A DNA stretch of 64,000 nucleotides from Astragalus membranaceus (taxonomy: Eukaryota; Streptophyta; Magnoliopsida; Fabales; Fabaceae). The first letter of the stretch is position 1. Every line of letters begins with the position of its first letter. Where the stretch lies: NCBI GenBank assembly GCA_039519185.1, contig CM076849.1:68256784-68320783 (forward strand), given 5' to 3'. Below the pieces are notes generated by a model. It was not told where the DNA came from. It saw nothing but the letters and a program-made list of their open reading frames with translations, and ran no database searches. The translations under genes and the position numbers were made by a program. Below, piece after piece: positions 1 to 11,800 of this stretch.

Positions 1-40
1 AAAGCAAAGACCCTAAAAGCTAAGTCCGACTAGGTCGAAC

Positions 41-53
41 CGCTCTGATACCA
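41..53 (-). other. Primer-binding site of element F (initiator Met tRNA type)
   Basis: The minus strand reads TGGTATCAGAGCG, complementary to the 3' end of plant initiator tRNA-Met. It lies two bases inside the LTR end at 56. It fixes the element's orientation as minus and identifies 56-2176 as the 5' LTR. Confidence 0.88.
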
Positions 54-512
54 ACTGTAACACCCCGGTATATTTATTTGATAAAAACACCCGAGTGCAC
101 ATCAATAAACATCAGAGATAATATTTCCTGCTCAGACACTGAATACCACTATAAATTTTTTGCTGAAATACAACATAACTGTCTTATACACAAATAAGAC
201 CATACGGTACTCAGACCATAAACTGTCAGCAACTAGGGTAGTCAGAGTCATACAAGAAAGTGGAATGAAAGATAAACATAACACTAATGCCATAGTGTTG
301 AGATACATGGACAACAGAAGGAAAATAAACTTAAACATAAAGCTAAGTCATCATCCATCTCCCGGGCCCACCTACTCGTGTCTCTGAGGTTTCTTCTGTC
401 CCTGTTTATCTGTAAAACAACAACATTTAAACAGTGAGATACAATCTCAGTGAGTTCTACCGAGACCCCTAACTACGCTCTCGGTTTAATTAAGAATTCT
501 TTTTAACTTACA

Positions 513-654
513 CGACACCGCCTGCGCGAACGCTAAAACCCGGTGAACGTGTTATAATCCAGTACGACACCGACTGCGCGAACGCTAACCCTGGTATATC
601 GCACAACAAACTTTAACATAACACCGCCTGCGCGAACGCTGAAACCCGGTGAAC
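513..654. repeat. Three short direct repeats in LTR F
   Basis: Three imperfect copies of a ~35-bp unit with the core CTGCGCGAACGCT start near 513, 565 and 618. They are separated by unrelated AT-rich spacers. Confidence 0.75.
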
Positions 655-1053
655 CCCCTTACCAATAGTACTTTCCCTAATGGCACAGGGCCTAGGATAA
701 GGGATCATGACTGCCCCGCCTAGTATGTCAACATGGGTCGTCACCCAAACTCGATATAATATATATATCTACAATCATATGAACTCATAGTCCATTTGTA
801 TCCTACTTTACCACGTAGGACTCATAGTCTGCTTTGTTATCATTAAAACATGTCCGCACACGTGTACTAATTTTTCGGCTTTTCGAAAGAATTTTAACTT
901 CAAAAGTATATCATAAAACTCTTTTGAAACATACTCAAAATCATGGCATTATAAGCCTAATATCATTATAAAAGGGTTAGGAGAGGATTAGGAAAGGACC
1001 GGAATCAAAACGGAATCGTTTTGAGTACTTTGAAAAATTTGGACAGAAGCATA

Positions 1054-1240
1054 CGCACGGATCGTGCCCCTGGGACGCACGGATCGTGCGCCCTGTTAAG
1101 CATTTTTAAAAACTGAAACTGAACCAGGCGCACGGATCGTGCCCCTGGACGCACGGGTCGTGCGCCCTGTTTGACATTTTTAAACACTGAACCCGAATCA
1201 GGCGCACAGATCGTGCGCCTGGGACGCACGGATCGTGCGC
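1054..1240. repeat. Array of GCACG-GAT-CGTGC inverted-repeat motifs in LTR F
   Basis: Six copies of a small palindrome (arms GCACG/CGTGC around a 3-nt centre) occur as three pairs. The pairs lie in a degenerate ~75-bp tandem unit whose spacers contain CATTTTTAAA and CTGAA. One copy has GGT instead of GAT at the centre and one has an A in the arm (GCACAGATCGTGC). The array is GC-rich in an AT-rich LTR. Confidence 0.85.
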
Positions 1241-2176
1241 ATTTGACAGCATTCCAAAAATAACCATTTTCATGAAAATTCGCTTTCCATTTAATCCGAA
1301 ACTCTCTCCGATCAATTCCTAACTCGAAAACAGATTATGCCAGGCAATATTCCAGTCCAGTTAACATCAAACAATCGGGAGATTCAATCGAAAACTCAAC
1401 GATTATGAATTACGTCAAAACGCGATATATTTCAAAATAACGTTTTCGACTCAAAATCTTTCGAAACCAAGTCACACAATTCATTTCAAAACGGAATAAG
1501 CCTAAACGTGAGTAAAACTCACCCTTGAAGCGAGTGCCGATATCGAACCGAATTTGCCGAGACTTGAAAAACTCTCGAACGGAACCCTATTTCACCAAAC
1601 CGCTTCAAACTTCGATTCGAACTTCACAACGCGACCAATCCGCTCCTAGCTTCGATCCTAAACATAACCCAATCATCAATTTCATCATTTAATCCAAGTT
1701 TTCAACAATTTTCTCCCTCAAAACCCCTAAAATTCGTAGGTCACAAAAAGGGGGAAAAACCGGATGAAATCTTACCTAACTCTTGGGTTATGATGAGGAG
1801 AGGGAGATGATGAAGATGATGAATGTTGGAGGGATGGGCTTCACTCCTCTTCTTCCTTTCTCTTCTTCTTTCTCTTTTCCTTCTCTTCTTTTCTTTCTCT
1901 TTTCTTCTCTGCTCGAATCCCCTTCTTTCTTTCTTTATTCAACACACACACACACATATTTAATTAATAAATAAGTGGTAGCGGGGTCCAATTACCATAT
2001 TGATCTTAATCCCTTATTTCGATTCCAAAACTTCCTTGACCCGTATTATTCGGTTAACGATTTAATGTTATCCAGTAAATAATTTTAGCACTCAATAAAT
2101 TTACTAGTCAAGTACTAAATTACTTCCATTGGGTTAACATCCAAATAATTCGCCTAATTATTTTGAGGATGTTACA

Positions 2177-2549
2177 GATAGCAATGAGAAAATCTTTGCA
2201 TTATGCTCTTTACAAGTGTGTCTCTACACATAAGATTGAGTCTTATTTATAGGGTGTAGATTAGCAAGTAAATGGACAATCATAAAAGCCACTACTAAAG
2301 GGAGTGGTAATGAGAAGAAGAAAGAAAAATAGTGGACATCCACTAATATTATTCATAGCACAAAAGATATTGTTGAAGAGAGTACAATGAGTACTCCAAC
2401 CCGTATAAGGAGCAAGGGCACTTAGAATTAGTATTCCGTCAAAAAGCACTTAGAATATGAATGCTTCTAGGGTGAGAGATCAAGTAAGTCTCTCATAGCT
2501 GATTCACTTAAATTGATCTTAAGATATAATATAAAATTTCATCAAGGGA
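2177..2549 (-). other. Decayed fragment, possibly part of a Copia LTR
   Basis: No coding sequence is seen. On the minus strand there is a TATAAATAAG box near 2244-2253, followed by text resembling the R-U5 part of plant Copia LTRs. Element F cuts the fragment at 2177 and the LINE poly-A tail cuts the other end. The LTR identity is inferred from this layout only. Confidence 0.3.
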
Positions 2550-2560
2550 TTTTTTTTTTT
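2550..2560 (-). other. Poly-A tail of the LINE
   Basis: Eleven T residues on the plus strand immediately follow the end of the LINE. They are the expected genomic poly-A tail of a minus-strand non-LTR element. Confidence 0.75.
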
Positions 2561-2648
2561 GGCAAGAGTTGTAAAAGAAAAACAAAAGGACAGAGGCACT
2601 AATGCCTTACAAAACTAACACCATTCGCATCTGCTTGGAGCAGAGGCA

Positions 2649-3945
2649 TTAGACCAGCAGGAGGATCCTGAAAATAAATCCAAGAGGAGTCCCCGTTGCA
2701 TCTAGCTTTGTAAGATAGTCCGCGCAAGAATTTCCCTCGCGCAATGTGTGCTTGATATTCACAACCCACTCACGGCGAAGTAAGTCTTTAATACTCTGGA
2801 TGATGGAAGCATAAGGATGCCACTTTGTTGACGTTCCACTGATGAGCTGTACTGAGGTCTTGGAATCAGAATAGCACGTGATGACACAGTAACCTTTGTT
2901 CCCGGCGAGATTAATACCATGGAGAAGTGCAAATAATTCTGCATGCAGGCTGTTTGTACTCCCCAAATTCCCAGCGAAGCCATGAAACCATTTGCTGTTG
3001 CTGCTGCGTAAGATCCCACCGAAGCCAGACTGACCAGGATTACCAATACTGCTCCCATCAACATTCAACACCACATCAGAGTCGCCCGTAGCATGCCAAG
3101 TGACAAGCCGAGGCGGGCTATTAAGGGGGGAATTTAACGGGAACAGCTTAGCCAGGATGGGAACAAGACTCCCAATGTGGATATGCACCTGGAAACTATG
3201 GATAGTGTCACCCCCGATACAAACCATGTTGCGAGCACGCCAAAGCCACCAAATGGCAGCCAAGAAAATATAGACTTTGTCCCCTGTAGTACCTCTAAGA
3301 AGCCAACACTTAGGGTCCGAAATAGAGAAGAAAGCAACATTATCAAAACCAAGCTCTATCCAAACTTTCTTCGAAAGGGAACAATCTCTCAAGCAATGGA
3401 GGATACTCTCCATGTCAGACCTGCAACGAGTACAAATAGGAGACTGAAGCATACCTCGATGATGGAGAAGAGAAGTAGTTGGAACTGCATCTTGGTAAAT
3501 AAGCCAACACAGAAGCTTCACTTTCTCTGGAGCTGGCAATTTCAAATCCACAACCAACTATCCTGATGCGCCTTGAGCTGTTTAATTACCGTGTTGGCTA
3601 CTGCTCCAAATATAAGTATTCACCACATTTGAATTGATGCAAGTATGAGAGTCCAAGAAGTGGTTCTTAATGCAAGCAGGACTATGACTCCAACTGACTA
3701 AATTAATGCCCTTCAAGTTATTCCCCTTCCAAATGAAATCCCTATCCATTCTATCAATATTATTGCAGACCGATTGGGGAAGCCAAGCTAACTGCATAAT
3801 AGGTGGGAATGGAAGTCAAAACCGATTTAGCAAGAGTAAGCCACCCCGCCCTATTCAATAAATTATTCTTCCAAGAGGCGAGTCTATTGTTCAACTTTGA
3901 AATTAAGAAGTCATAGTCTTGCTTCCTCACTCTACCTTGCACCAT
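2649..3945 (-). pseudogene. LINE ORF2 C-terminal part: end of RT, zinc-binding region, RNase H
   Basis: The longest open piece (2649-3557) has the plant LINE zinc-binding region (CTRC...HCLRDC pattern) followed by an RNase H domain. The RNase H domain begins LNVDGSSIGNPG and continues through an HAELFAL acidic helix and a YSDS motif, with NSCADYLTK near the C-terminus. The upstream pieces 3582-3797 and 3760-3945 carry the thumb/connection part (RLASWKNNLLNRAGWLTL) in other frames, so there are at least two frameshifts. RNase H would degrade the RNA strand of the cDNA hybrid. The gene is dead as a unit because element A separates it from its catalytic RT domain. Confidence 0.88.
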
Positions 3946-3973
3946 AGGAAAACCAAGATATTTGTCAAACGAT

Positions 3974-3978
3974 GCCGT
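3974..3978. repeat. Target-site duplication GCCGT, left copy (element A)
   Basis: GCCGT directly precedes the TGTCGCACC end of element A. The same five bases follow its other end at 30,934-30,938. Confidence 0.92.
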
Positions 3979-6806
3979 TGTCGCACCCCGAAAAATCCTT
4001 GGAGGGATTTTTCTTCGTACAACGCGATTTTAGAGTCGCCACCAATATTTTTCAAAGGTAAAACATCGGAAAAACCTTTTTTGGAAAGCAATAGTCTTTG
4101 GAACCATTAGATTTGGGTTCGTGGGTCTAATTTCGTATGGGGTAGGTATCAGCACCCCATAACGTCCCTTCAAAGAAGGGTTACCTTAATTAAATATGTG
4201 ATTTGCAAAGTTGATTTGGAAAAATGCTTTGTTTTTACCTCTTTTGTTGATGGATGACTTAATGAAAAATCTTTAGTTTTTGCGCTTGACGGAGGGGATC
4301 CACTCCTACGTATCTCCCGGTGCGATGGAGAATTCAAAGCTACGTAGTTCTGGGTTGTCTAGGAAAAGGTTTTTGTTTTTTATCTTGTTTAATTGTGAAA
4401 ATTGAGCTTTCATGATGATCAATTGAGCCAAGGCTCCAAGTGACCACCATTAGCACTCCATTGTTAATAATCATGCAAGCAAAGGCTTCGCAAGACTACT
4501 AACAAAGTTTTTGATTTAGTGAAAATCTTTAGGAAAATTAGGCATTCATGATGATCAATTGAGCAAAGGCTCCAAGTGATCGCCACTAGTACCTCATTGT
4601 TAATACTCATGCAAGCAAAGGCTTCGCAAGACTACTAACAAAGTTTGATTTTGAAGAGTTTTCGCAATTGGATTGATTCTTGTTTATGGAATGATTTTGA
4701 TGCTTGAAAAGGCTTTTGATTGAAAATGGACCTAGACTACACACATTATGTCACAATACATAGTTAGGCAAAGAATGAACCCAAGTTGAACATTTTGGCG
4801 AAAATGCATGAATGGGCAAGAAAATGAACCTAAGTTGCACTTCTTATTGAAGATGCTAGGCAATGGGATGAACCTAACTAGGCATTTATGACACAATATG
4901 TGAATAGGCAAAGGTATTTCAAAGCACAAGTGATATCAAACTTCTAATGAATTACTTGCAAAACCCTAAGGATTTCACATCAACATTAGACATAAGCACC
5001 CATGTGGTATCCTTTTGATGTCATCAATGTCTAATATGTTTCTTCAATCAACCATGTGGAAGGAATAAATTAAAAGGGGCATTTGCCTCACGCAAGGTCA
5101 TAGGCAAGTCTTAAGACTAAATTGACAAGTTTAGGCAATTAGGGTGTTGAGTCCCTTTAGGTAATCTTTGACACTTGGGATATGCACAAGTGCATAGGTG
5201 TCAAATCCTCTTACCAAATCGTCAACACAAAACCAAAAATTGTTTCAAAACAATTACTTATTTGCAAGACCAAAAGCATTTCAAAATGATTTATAAGTTG
5301 TTTTTGGTAATCAAAGCAATTGGTAAGGAAAGGAAACCTAAATAATTTGCATTCTTGTTCACTAGGAATCACAAAAGAAATTGAATCCTCTTAGGCAATC
5401 CTCAACACTTAAAGTGTGCATCAAAGCACAAGTGAGAGTCCTCTTGCCAATCATCAACATAGGACATGATTTGCAAGCAAATTCATGAGAACAACAAGTT
5501 TTAAGCAAACAAACATCATAATCAAGGTTCAATTCCAAGTAATTACAAGATTAGACAACCAACTCATCAAAAATATCATAAACCCTAATTTATTTCTAAT
5601 ATGCTAAATGAGCATAGACCCTAAATCTCATTTTATTCATGAAAACAACAAGAAATGAGTGAAATAACAACAACACACAATTTATTCTAAAGGCGAGAAG
5701 TATTCCAAGCACCCAAACCTCCCAAAGTGTTTGTCAAGATACTTGAAATACATCTCTCACTCAACAACAACAACTATGCTAACATTATGACATTAAAATG
5801 CAATGGGATGCCAAAATGAAGTGATGATTTACATCTTTGATGCTAAAATTGGAAGATGATGCTAGGTTTTAAAGTATACCTCAACTCCAGGCTAGAATAA
5901 GGAAGGAAATGAGATGAATGAATGCAAAACCCCTTTAATCTACTCTTCAATCTTCAACTTTGAACTTGATCCTTGAATTTGAAGGTGAATCTTTGAGAAG
6001 AATGCAAGAAGGATGGAAGATTTAGTGTAGGAAAGGTGTTTTAATGGATGATTGAGTGAGGAAATTGAAAAAGATAAGGTGAGGGAGGGGAGGAGATTTC
6101 GAAAGTGAGAGGAGAGGAGGAGGTTTTTGTGCAAAAAATGAACTTGTTTTTGTATTTTGGGAGAGTAGGCTTATATAGGGTCTTGGGTGAAATTAGGGTT
6201 AAGGGTAGAATAGGAATGGAATGTTCTATTTTAAGTAAGTTTGCAATTTCTTATGAAGGAGTGAGTGTGAGAGGATGGTGTCATTTACAAAAAAGGGTAT
6301 GAGAGTGTGTGGGAATTCGAAATTGACAAAAATGGAGGGGAAAATTGCTTCTCCTTTTTGGTCTTTTGTCTTATTGAGGACACTTTGTACTTTTTATTTG
6401 AATTTTGAATTTTTGGGCATGCAAATGATAGTGCACCTATTGAAAATGTGTCACAAATTTTTGGGCACCATAAAAATATCCCTCTAATTATTCATGACAA
6501 TAAAATTTGTCATTTAATAATCGAGGAATATTTAATGGTCCTTTTTCAGCTTTCTTGTGCAATAAAAATGGGAAAAATGCCTTTTAATTATTTTGAACTA
6601 GGATTTTCTTCCAAAAAATTATACGAAAATTATCCTTGATAGAATAAATTGTATTTTTCATCCTTGACTTGGTCTAGTTCAAAAATAATTAACTTGCTCT
6701 CATTTGAATGCCCACAGATATTGAAACATGCACTATTTTATTCCCTAAAATTCTCAAAAATTAATAAAAAGGTTTTGACTTGGGCGGACAAAATTGGGGT
6801 ATGACA
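3979..6806 (-). repeat. 3' LTR of element A (2,828 bp)
   Basis: Near-identical along its length to 28,039-30,933. By eye roughly 1-1.5% of bases differ, plus indels. It lacks a ~50-bp GA-rich block (~30,356-30,408) and a ~31-bp T/A-rich insert (~30,868-30,900) found in the other LTR. No coding sequence is seen. Confidence 0.92.
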
Positions 6807-6819
6807 GCTGCCCCTCTTT
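6807..6819 (-). other. Polypurine tract of element A
   Basis: The minus strand reads AAAGAGGGGCAGC immediately before the 3' LTR start TGTCATACCCC. This is the expected plus-strand primer position. Confidence 0.8.
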
Positions 6820-7202
6820 ATTTGGATTTTATCAAGAAATATGAATTGGCCGAGACATATTTCGAAGATAAAATAGGAATAAAGAATTCAGAAATTATAC
6901 CAATTTTGTCTACTTGGAGAAACCCGAATTTTCTTTTTTCTCTTTTCTCCTTTCTCTTTTCTCTTTTTTTTTCTCTTTTTTTTTCTTTTTTTTCTTTTGT
7001 TTTTGAATCAACACTTGGAGTGTTGATGAGGAAACAATAAACGAAATGGTTAACAACATGCATGCTAACTGCGAAAGGCAAGGAAAGCGCTAAATGAAGA
7101 AAGCGATAAAGAAAGCGGTAAAATGCTAGGCTGCCTAAAACCTGTAAACGAACCCTTGCGAATCCGAGTTTGCACGTGGCTTTGAGGAGCACGCATTCTG
7201 AG

Positions 7203-7207
7203 AATCT
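7203..7207. repeat. Target-site duplication AATCT, left copy (Copia-1)
   Basis: AATCT precedes the TGTTACC end of Copia-1 and is repeated at 15,065-15,069. Confidence 0.92.
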
Positions 7208-7903
7208 TGTTACCAAGTGGCTTCAGTCTCAAGAGGGGGGGTGAATTGAGATTTAAAACTTTTCAAATCTTTCGAAAACGTTTTTCCCCTTTTTCAATGA
7301 CTTAGATCAATTTTGCGCAGGTTAAGTGGAAGCAAAGGAATTAGAATATAAAGCAGTAAGGCGGTATAATAGTAAAGCAGGAAAGCAGTAAAGCACGCAG
7401 AGATTTATCCTAGTTCGGTCACCTCCTAGTGACCTACGTCCAGTTCTCACACCCTTGTGAGATTTTCCACTAACCAAAACAACAAGGCTTACAGGTGCCT
7501 TGGAAAACCTTTACAGACTCAGGCACTCTCCTCCTAGGATACCCCACCTATGGAGAGCCCTCAAATCTAATATAAAAATAACAAGAGATACCCCACCCCT
7601 GTTACAATCAACTGCCCTAGAAAGATACCCCACTTCCTAGTACATGCAGCTACCCTAGAGAGATACCCCACTCCCTAGTACAAAACACAACAATTAAATA
7701 ATAACAAACGTAAAGACAGAAATACCTCTAATGTAGGCAGATTATACAACTTGAAGAATGCAACCCCAACTAACTCTTAGCAATAGATCAGCTCAGACGG
7801 ACCAACGGTGCGTGACGAGCAAAAGTAAAAGCGTAAAGAGTTTTTCTCAAAAGTTCTCTGATTCGTGAAATGGGTTGTGTGAAACTGAACGTGAAGCACT
7901 GCC

Positions 7904-7911
7904 TATTTATA
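7904..7911 (-). promoter_or_regulatory. TATA box in Copia-1 3' LTR
   Basis: The minus strand reads TATAAATA within CCTATAAATAGG, just downstream of the ATCGAT array. The same box lies at 14,352-14,359 in the 5' LTR, where it would drive transcription of gag-pol. Confidence 0.75.
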
Positions 7912-7950
7912 GGCTATGAAAAAATCAAGTTTAAGTTAAAAATAGTGTAG

Positions 7951-8307
7951 GAATCGATTCTTTGTTGAAAGCATTTGATCTAGAAATCGATTCATTTAAG
8001 TGAGGAATCGATTTTGATTTGTTTGAGAAATAGAGACAATCGATTCTTAAGAACTATGGAGGGCTAGGAATCGATTCTATACTTAGTGAAAACATGTATG
8101 AATCGATTCTCAGCTTGCCTGAGACATGTAGGAATCGATTCTCAGTTAAGTGCAAAAGAGTGGGAATCGATTCTTTCTTTAAAAGGATTTGGCTCAGAAA
8201 TCGATTTATGTACTGAAAATACATGAAGTGAAAATCGATTCTTTCTTTTTCTGATTGGCCTGAAAATCGATTTTAATGGATGTATATGCAAGGTAAAATC
8301 GATTTTT
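7951..8307. repeat. Array of 12 ATCGAT palindromes in Copia-1 3' LTR
   Basis: Twelve copies of an AATCGATT core, often GAATCGATTC, are spaced roughly 20-45 bp apart with unrelated spacers. The core is self-complementary, so it reads the same on both strands. In the element's sense the array lies in U3 immediately upstream of the TATA box. Confidence 0.93.
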
Positions 8308-8635
8308 GTGTTTTAAAGATGATAGGTATGTTTACGTACGTATGCATGCATCTTTGGAAAAAAACTTGTGAGTGTGTGAGATTTTAACATACGAGCTGAC
8401 CTTTGAAAGAGCTTACACTTTTTCCTAAGACACACCCAAACCCTAAGGACTACCCTTATTTTTAAGGACTACCCTTAAACTTGAATCTTCAATTCTTGAG
8501 CTTGTTTGTCTTTGGATTGTGACTTTGATGTTTAGTCACTTTTCTTTACTTTTGGCCATCAACTTTACCTTTGTCTTTTTCATCATCAAAACATATTCTG
8601 CAATATTAGTTTACCTGCAATACAAGGTATCCACA

Positions 8636-8850
8636 TTCTCCCCCTTTTTGATGATGACAAAACATTAACTCATCTCAAGGTGGGAGGTTAGTTCAAACAG
8701 ATAATGTATATGATACTCCCCCTATCATGATGCTCCCCCTGTTTTATTGACTGTATGCAAGTGAATGCAAATGCATGCTGAATATTAAAATTCTATTCTA
8801 AATATTAAACTCTATTCTTCTCCCCCTTTTTATCATGATCAAAGAGGGCA
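8636..8850 (-). other. Polypurine tracts and 3' untranslated region of Copia-1
   Basis: The minus strand has AAAAAGGGGGAGAA directly before the LTR (8636-8649). Further purine tracts lie near 8711-8740 (two AGGGGGAG-like copies) and 8819-8833. Several PPT-like tracts after pol are characteristic of SIRE-type elements. Confidence 0.8.
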
Positions 8851-8871
8851 ACATGTAATGAACTTGCGAAT

Positions 8872-11800
8872 CTAACAGCATGAAGAGGAATCAATGATTC
8901 CAAGTTCTCTTTGAATGAAGAAGAAGTTTTCTTTTTGTAAAGGTTTTGTAAAAATATCAGCCAGCTGTTTTGCGGATTCCACAAATTCGATTACACAATC
9001 CCCTTTTTGGACATGATCTCTAAGAAAATGGTGTCTTATCTCTATATGCTTGGTCCTAGAGTGTTGGACGGGGTTCTTTGTAAGATTGATAGCGCTGGTA
9101 TTGCCGCATTTTATAGGGATATGATCTAGATCTATACCATAGTTAAGAAGTTGTTGCTTCATCCAGAGGGATTGTGCACAACAACTCCCTGCTGCAACAT
9201 ATTCTGCTTCAGCAGTTGACAGTGCGACACTGACTTGTTTCTTACTGTGCCATGAGACTAATGCACTACCTAGTATGTGACATATTCCACGAGTGCTTTT
9301 TCTATCCAACTTACATCCTGCAAAGTCAGAATCTGAATATCCAATAAGGCTACATGTGGCGCCTTTTGGGTACCACAGACCAACATTTTGAGTGCCTACC
9401 AGATATCTCATTATTCTTTTGACAGCTACTAAATGTGACTCTTTTGGATTTGCTTGATACCTAGCACACATGCAAACACTAAACATGATGTCCGGTCTAC
9501 TAGCAGTTAAGTAGAGAAGAGAGCCAATCATACCTCGATATTTGCTTAGTTCTACCGGTTTACCTTCTTCATCTTTGTCTAAGTAGCATGAGGTGCTCAT
9601 TGGTGTGGACATTTCTTTTGCTTTGTCCATTTCGAATCTTTTGAGTAGTTCTTTGCAGTACTTTGATTGAGATATGAAGATGCCGTTGTTTGTTTGTTTT
9701 ATTTGAAGCCCAAGGAAGAAGTTGAGTTCTCCCATCATTGACATTTCAAATTCACTCTGCATAATACTTGAAAACTCTTTGCAAAGAAATTCATTAGTAG
9801 CACCGAAAATGATATCATCCACATAAATTTGCACGAGTAAGATGTCATCTTTTGACCTTTTTATAAAAAGTGTAGTGTCAACTTTTCCTCTTTGAAAATC
9901 ATGATTGAGTAGGAATTTGCTCAATCTTTCGTACCAAGCTCTGGGAGCTTGCTTCAGACCATATAGAGCCTTTTTGAGTTTAAAAACATGGTCTGGTTTT
10001 TCAAAATTTTCAAAGCCAGGTGGTTGTTCCACATATACTTCTTCTTGGATAAAACCATTTAAGAAAGCGCTCTTAACATCCATTTGATACAGTTTAAAAT
10101 CCATGATTGATGCAAAAGCAAGTAGCATGCGAATAGCTTCTAATCTAGCTACAGTAGCATACGTTTCATCATAGTCTATTCCTTCTTCTTGATTATAACC
10201 TTTAGCAACTAGTCTAGCTTTGTTCCTAACTATTATACCTGATTCGTCTAGCTTGTTTTTAAACACCCATTTTGAGCCTATTATCTGATGTTTATCAGGT
10301 CTAGGAACTAGATCCCACACTTCATTTCTTTCAAACTGATTTAACTCTTCTTGCATAGCAATAGTCCAATGTTCATCAACTACGGCTTCATCTATATTTC
10401 TAGGTTCAATTTGAGATACGAAAGCCATATGATTACATGCATTTCTAAGAGAGTTACGAGTAGTTACCCCTTTAGTTACATCACCTATGACATTTTCAAG
10501 CGAGTGGTCCCTTGGGATTTTCCACTCCATGGGAAGTTCACTGCTTGATCCTTCTTCTGATTTCTCTTGAGAGGTGGTTTTTGTTTCTTCTTCTTTATCT
10601 TTCTTCTTCTCACCTATTTGTAGCTCTTCAGGTTCATCTGCAATATCATCAATAACCTTTCCCAGCCTTTTGGGGTTAGTTTCATCAAATGTAACATGTA
10701 CAGATTCCTCAATTACCTTATTTCTTTTATTAAAAATTCTAAAGGCCTTGCTAGATAAAGAGAAACCAAGAAAAATTCCTTCATCAGCTTTAGCATCGAA
10801 TTTACCTAGGTTATCCTTTCCATTATTCAATACAAAACATTTGCAACCAAAAGTGTGAAGGTGTGAAATATTTGGTTTTCTCCCCTTGTAAAGTTCATAG
10901 GGGGTTTTCTTTAAAATAGGCCTAATCAGAACTCTATTCATAACATAACAAGCAGTACTTACAACATCCGCCCAAAAGTATTTTGGGATGTCATGATCAT
11001 TTAGCATTATTCTGGCAAGTTCCTCCAGTGATCGATTTTTCCTTTCAACAACTCCATTTTGTTGAGGAGTTCTAGGTGCTGAGAAGTTGTGATTTATACC
11101 AAGTTCTTCACATAGGATTTCAAATTTTTCATTTTCCAATTCTCCACCGTGATCAGATTGAATTGAGACAATCTTCAATTCTTTCTCATTTTGAATGCTG
11201 CAAGCAAGCTTTTTGAATGCTCCAAAAGCTTCGCTCTTATTTGCCAGAAAGAGGGTCCAGGTATACCTTGAATAATCATCTACTATAACTAGAGCATAGT
11301 AATTTCCACCATAACTTTTTGTCCTTGAGGGACCAAATAGATCCATGTGTAACAGCTGCAAAGGTTTGTTAGTAGACACAATATTCTTTGATTTAAAGGA
11401 CACTTTTACCTGTTTACCCTTTTGGCATGCATCACACAATTTATCTTTTTCAAACTTGTTATTAGGCAAACCATTAACTAGATCTTTAGACACTAGCTTG
11501 TTAAGATGATCCATATGAATATGAGCTGTCCTACGGTGCCATAACCAAGAGTTTTCTTCCTTACTAATGAGGCAACATGCATTATGTGATGAAACACAAT
11601 CTAAACTCATCATGTATATGTTTTCTACTCTATTTCCTATCATTCTAACTTGTTTACTTTGTTTATCCTCAATGATGCATGAACCTGAGTCAAATATTAC
11701 CCTATTTCCTTTATCACAAAGTTGGCTAATGCTTAATAAATTATGTTTAAGACCTTCAACATAGAGCACATTATCAATAGCAGTAGATAAATCTTTACCA

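Larger units (their letters stand above)
1..2176 (-). mobile_element. Ty3/gypsy LTR retrotransposon F, 5' end (runs off window)
   Basis: Read on the minus strand, an LTR (TGTAACATCC...GGGTGTTACA) is followed after two bases by a TGGTATCAGAGCG primer-binding site. This is the layout of a 5' LTR followed by the internal region, so the body of the element lies to the left of the window and only 55 internal bases are seen. The TGTAACA...TGTTACA ends and iMet-type PBS are typical of plant Ty3/gypsy elements. Family below superfamily is not determined because no coding sequence is present. Confidence 0.85.
56..2176 (-). repeat. 5' LTR of element F (2,121 bp)
   Basis: Bounded by TGTAACACCCC at 56 and GATGTTACA ending at 2176, giving short inverted ends TGTAACA/TGTTACA. 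It contains two internal repeat blocks (513-654 and 1054-1240) and a pyrimidine-rich stretch around 1846-1936 followed by a short AC run. The partner LTR is outside the window, so its age cannot be judged. Confidence 0.85.
2550..3978 (-). mobile_element. LINE (non-LTR retrotransposon), 3' part, split by element A
   Basis: The minus strand encodes the C-terminal half of a plant LINE ORF2 and ends in an 11-base poly-A tract (T-run at 2550-2560). The sequence stops abruptly at 3978, where element A begins. The 5' half resumes at 30,939, beyond A and one copy of the GCCGT duplication. The two pieces are therefore one interrupted LINE. Confidence 0.88.
6807..7207 (-). other. Element A internal region, 3'-most segment
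   Basis: Non-coding. After the PPT there is a pyrimidine-rich run (~6931-7002), then sequence cut at 7207 by Copia-1. It resumes at 15,070 after the AATCT duplication. Confidence 0.75.
7208..8635 (-). repeat. 3' LTR of Copia-1 (1,428 bp)
   Basis: On the minus strand it starts TGTGGATACC and ends TTGGTAACA. It holds the ATCGAT array and a TATA box (7904-7911). It also has a 19-bp tandem duplication around 8446-8478 (GGACTACCCTT core) that the 5' LTR lacks. Confidence 0.93.

Noticed and set aside
4732..4929. A 65-codon minus-strand frame repeated at 28,792-28,989
   Set aside because: It is part of the element A LTR pair. There is no domain, and it probably has no function.
7951..8307. ATCGAT array as a CRISPR or integron-like array
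   Set aside because: The shared element is only 8-10 bp, the spacers are of uneven length, and the array sits in all four LTRs of a Copia family upstream of a TATA box.
8636..8871. Envelope-like ORF expected after pol in SIRE-type elements
   Set aside because: Only ~230 bp with purine tracts lie between the pol stop and the LTR. No such ORF is present.
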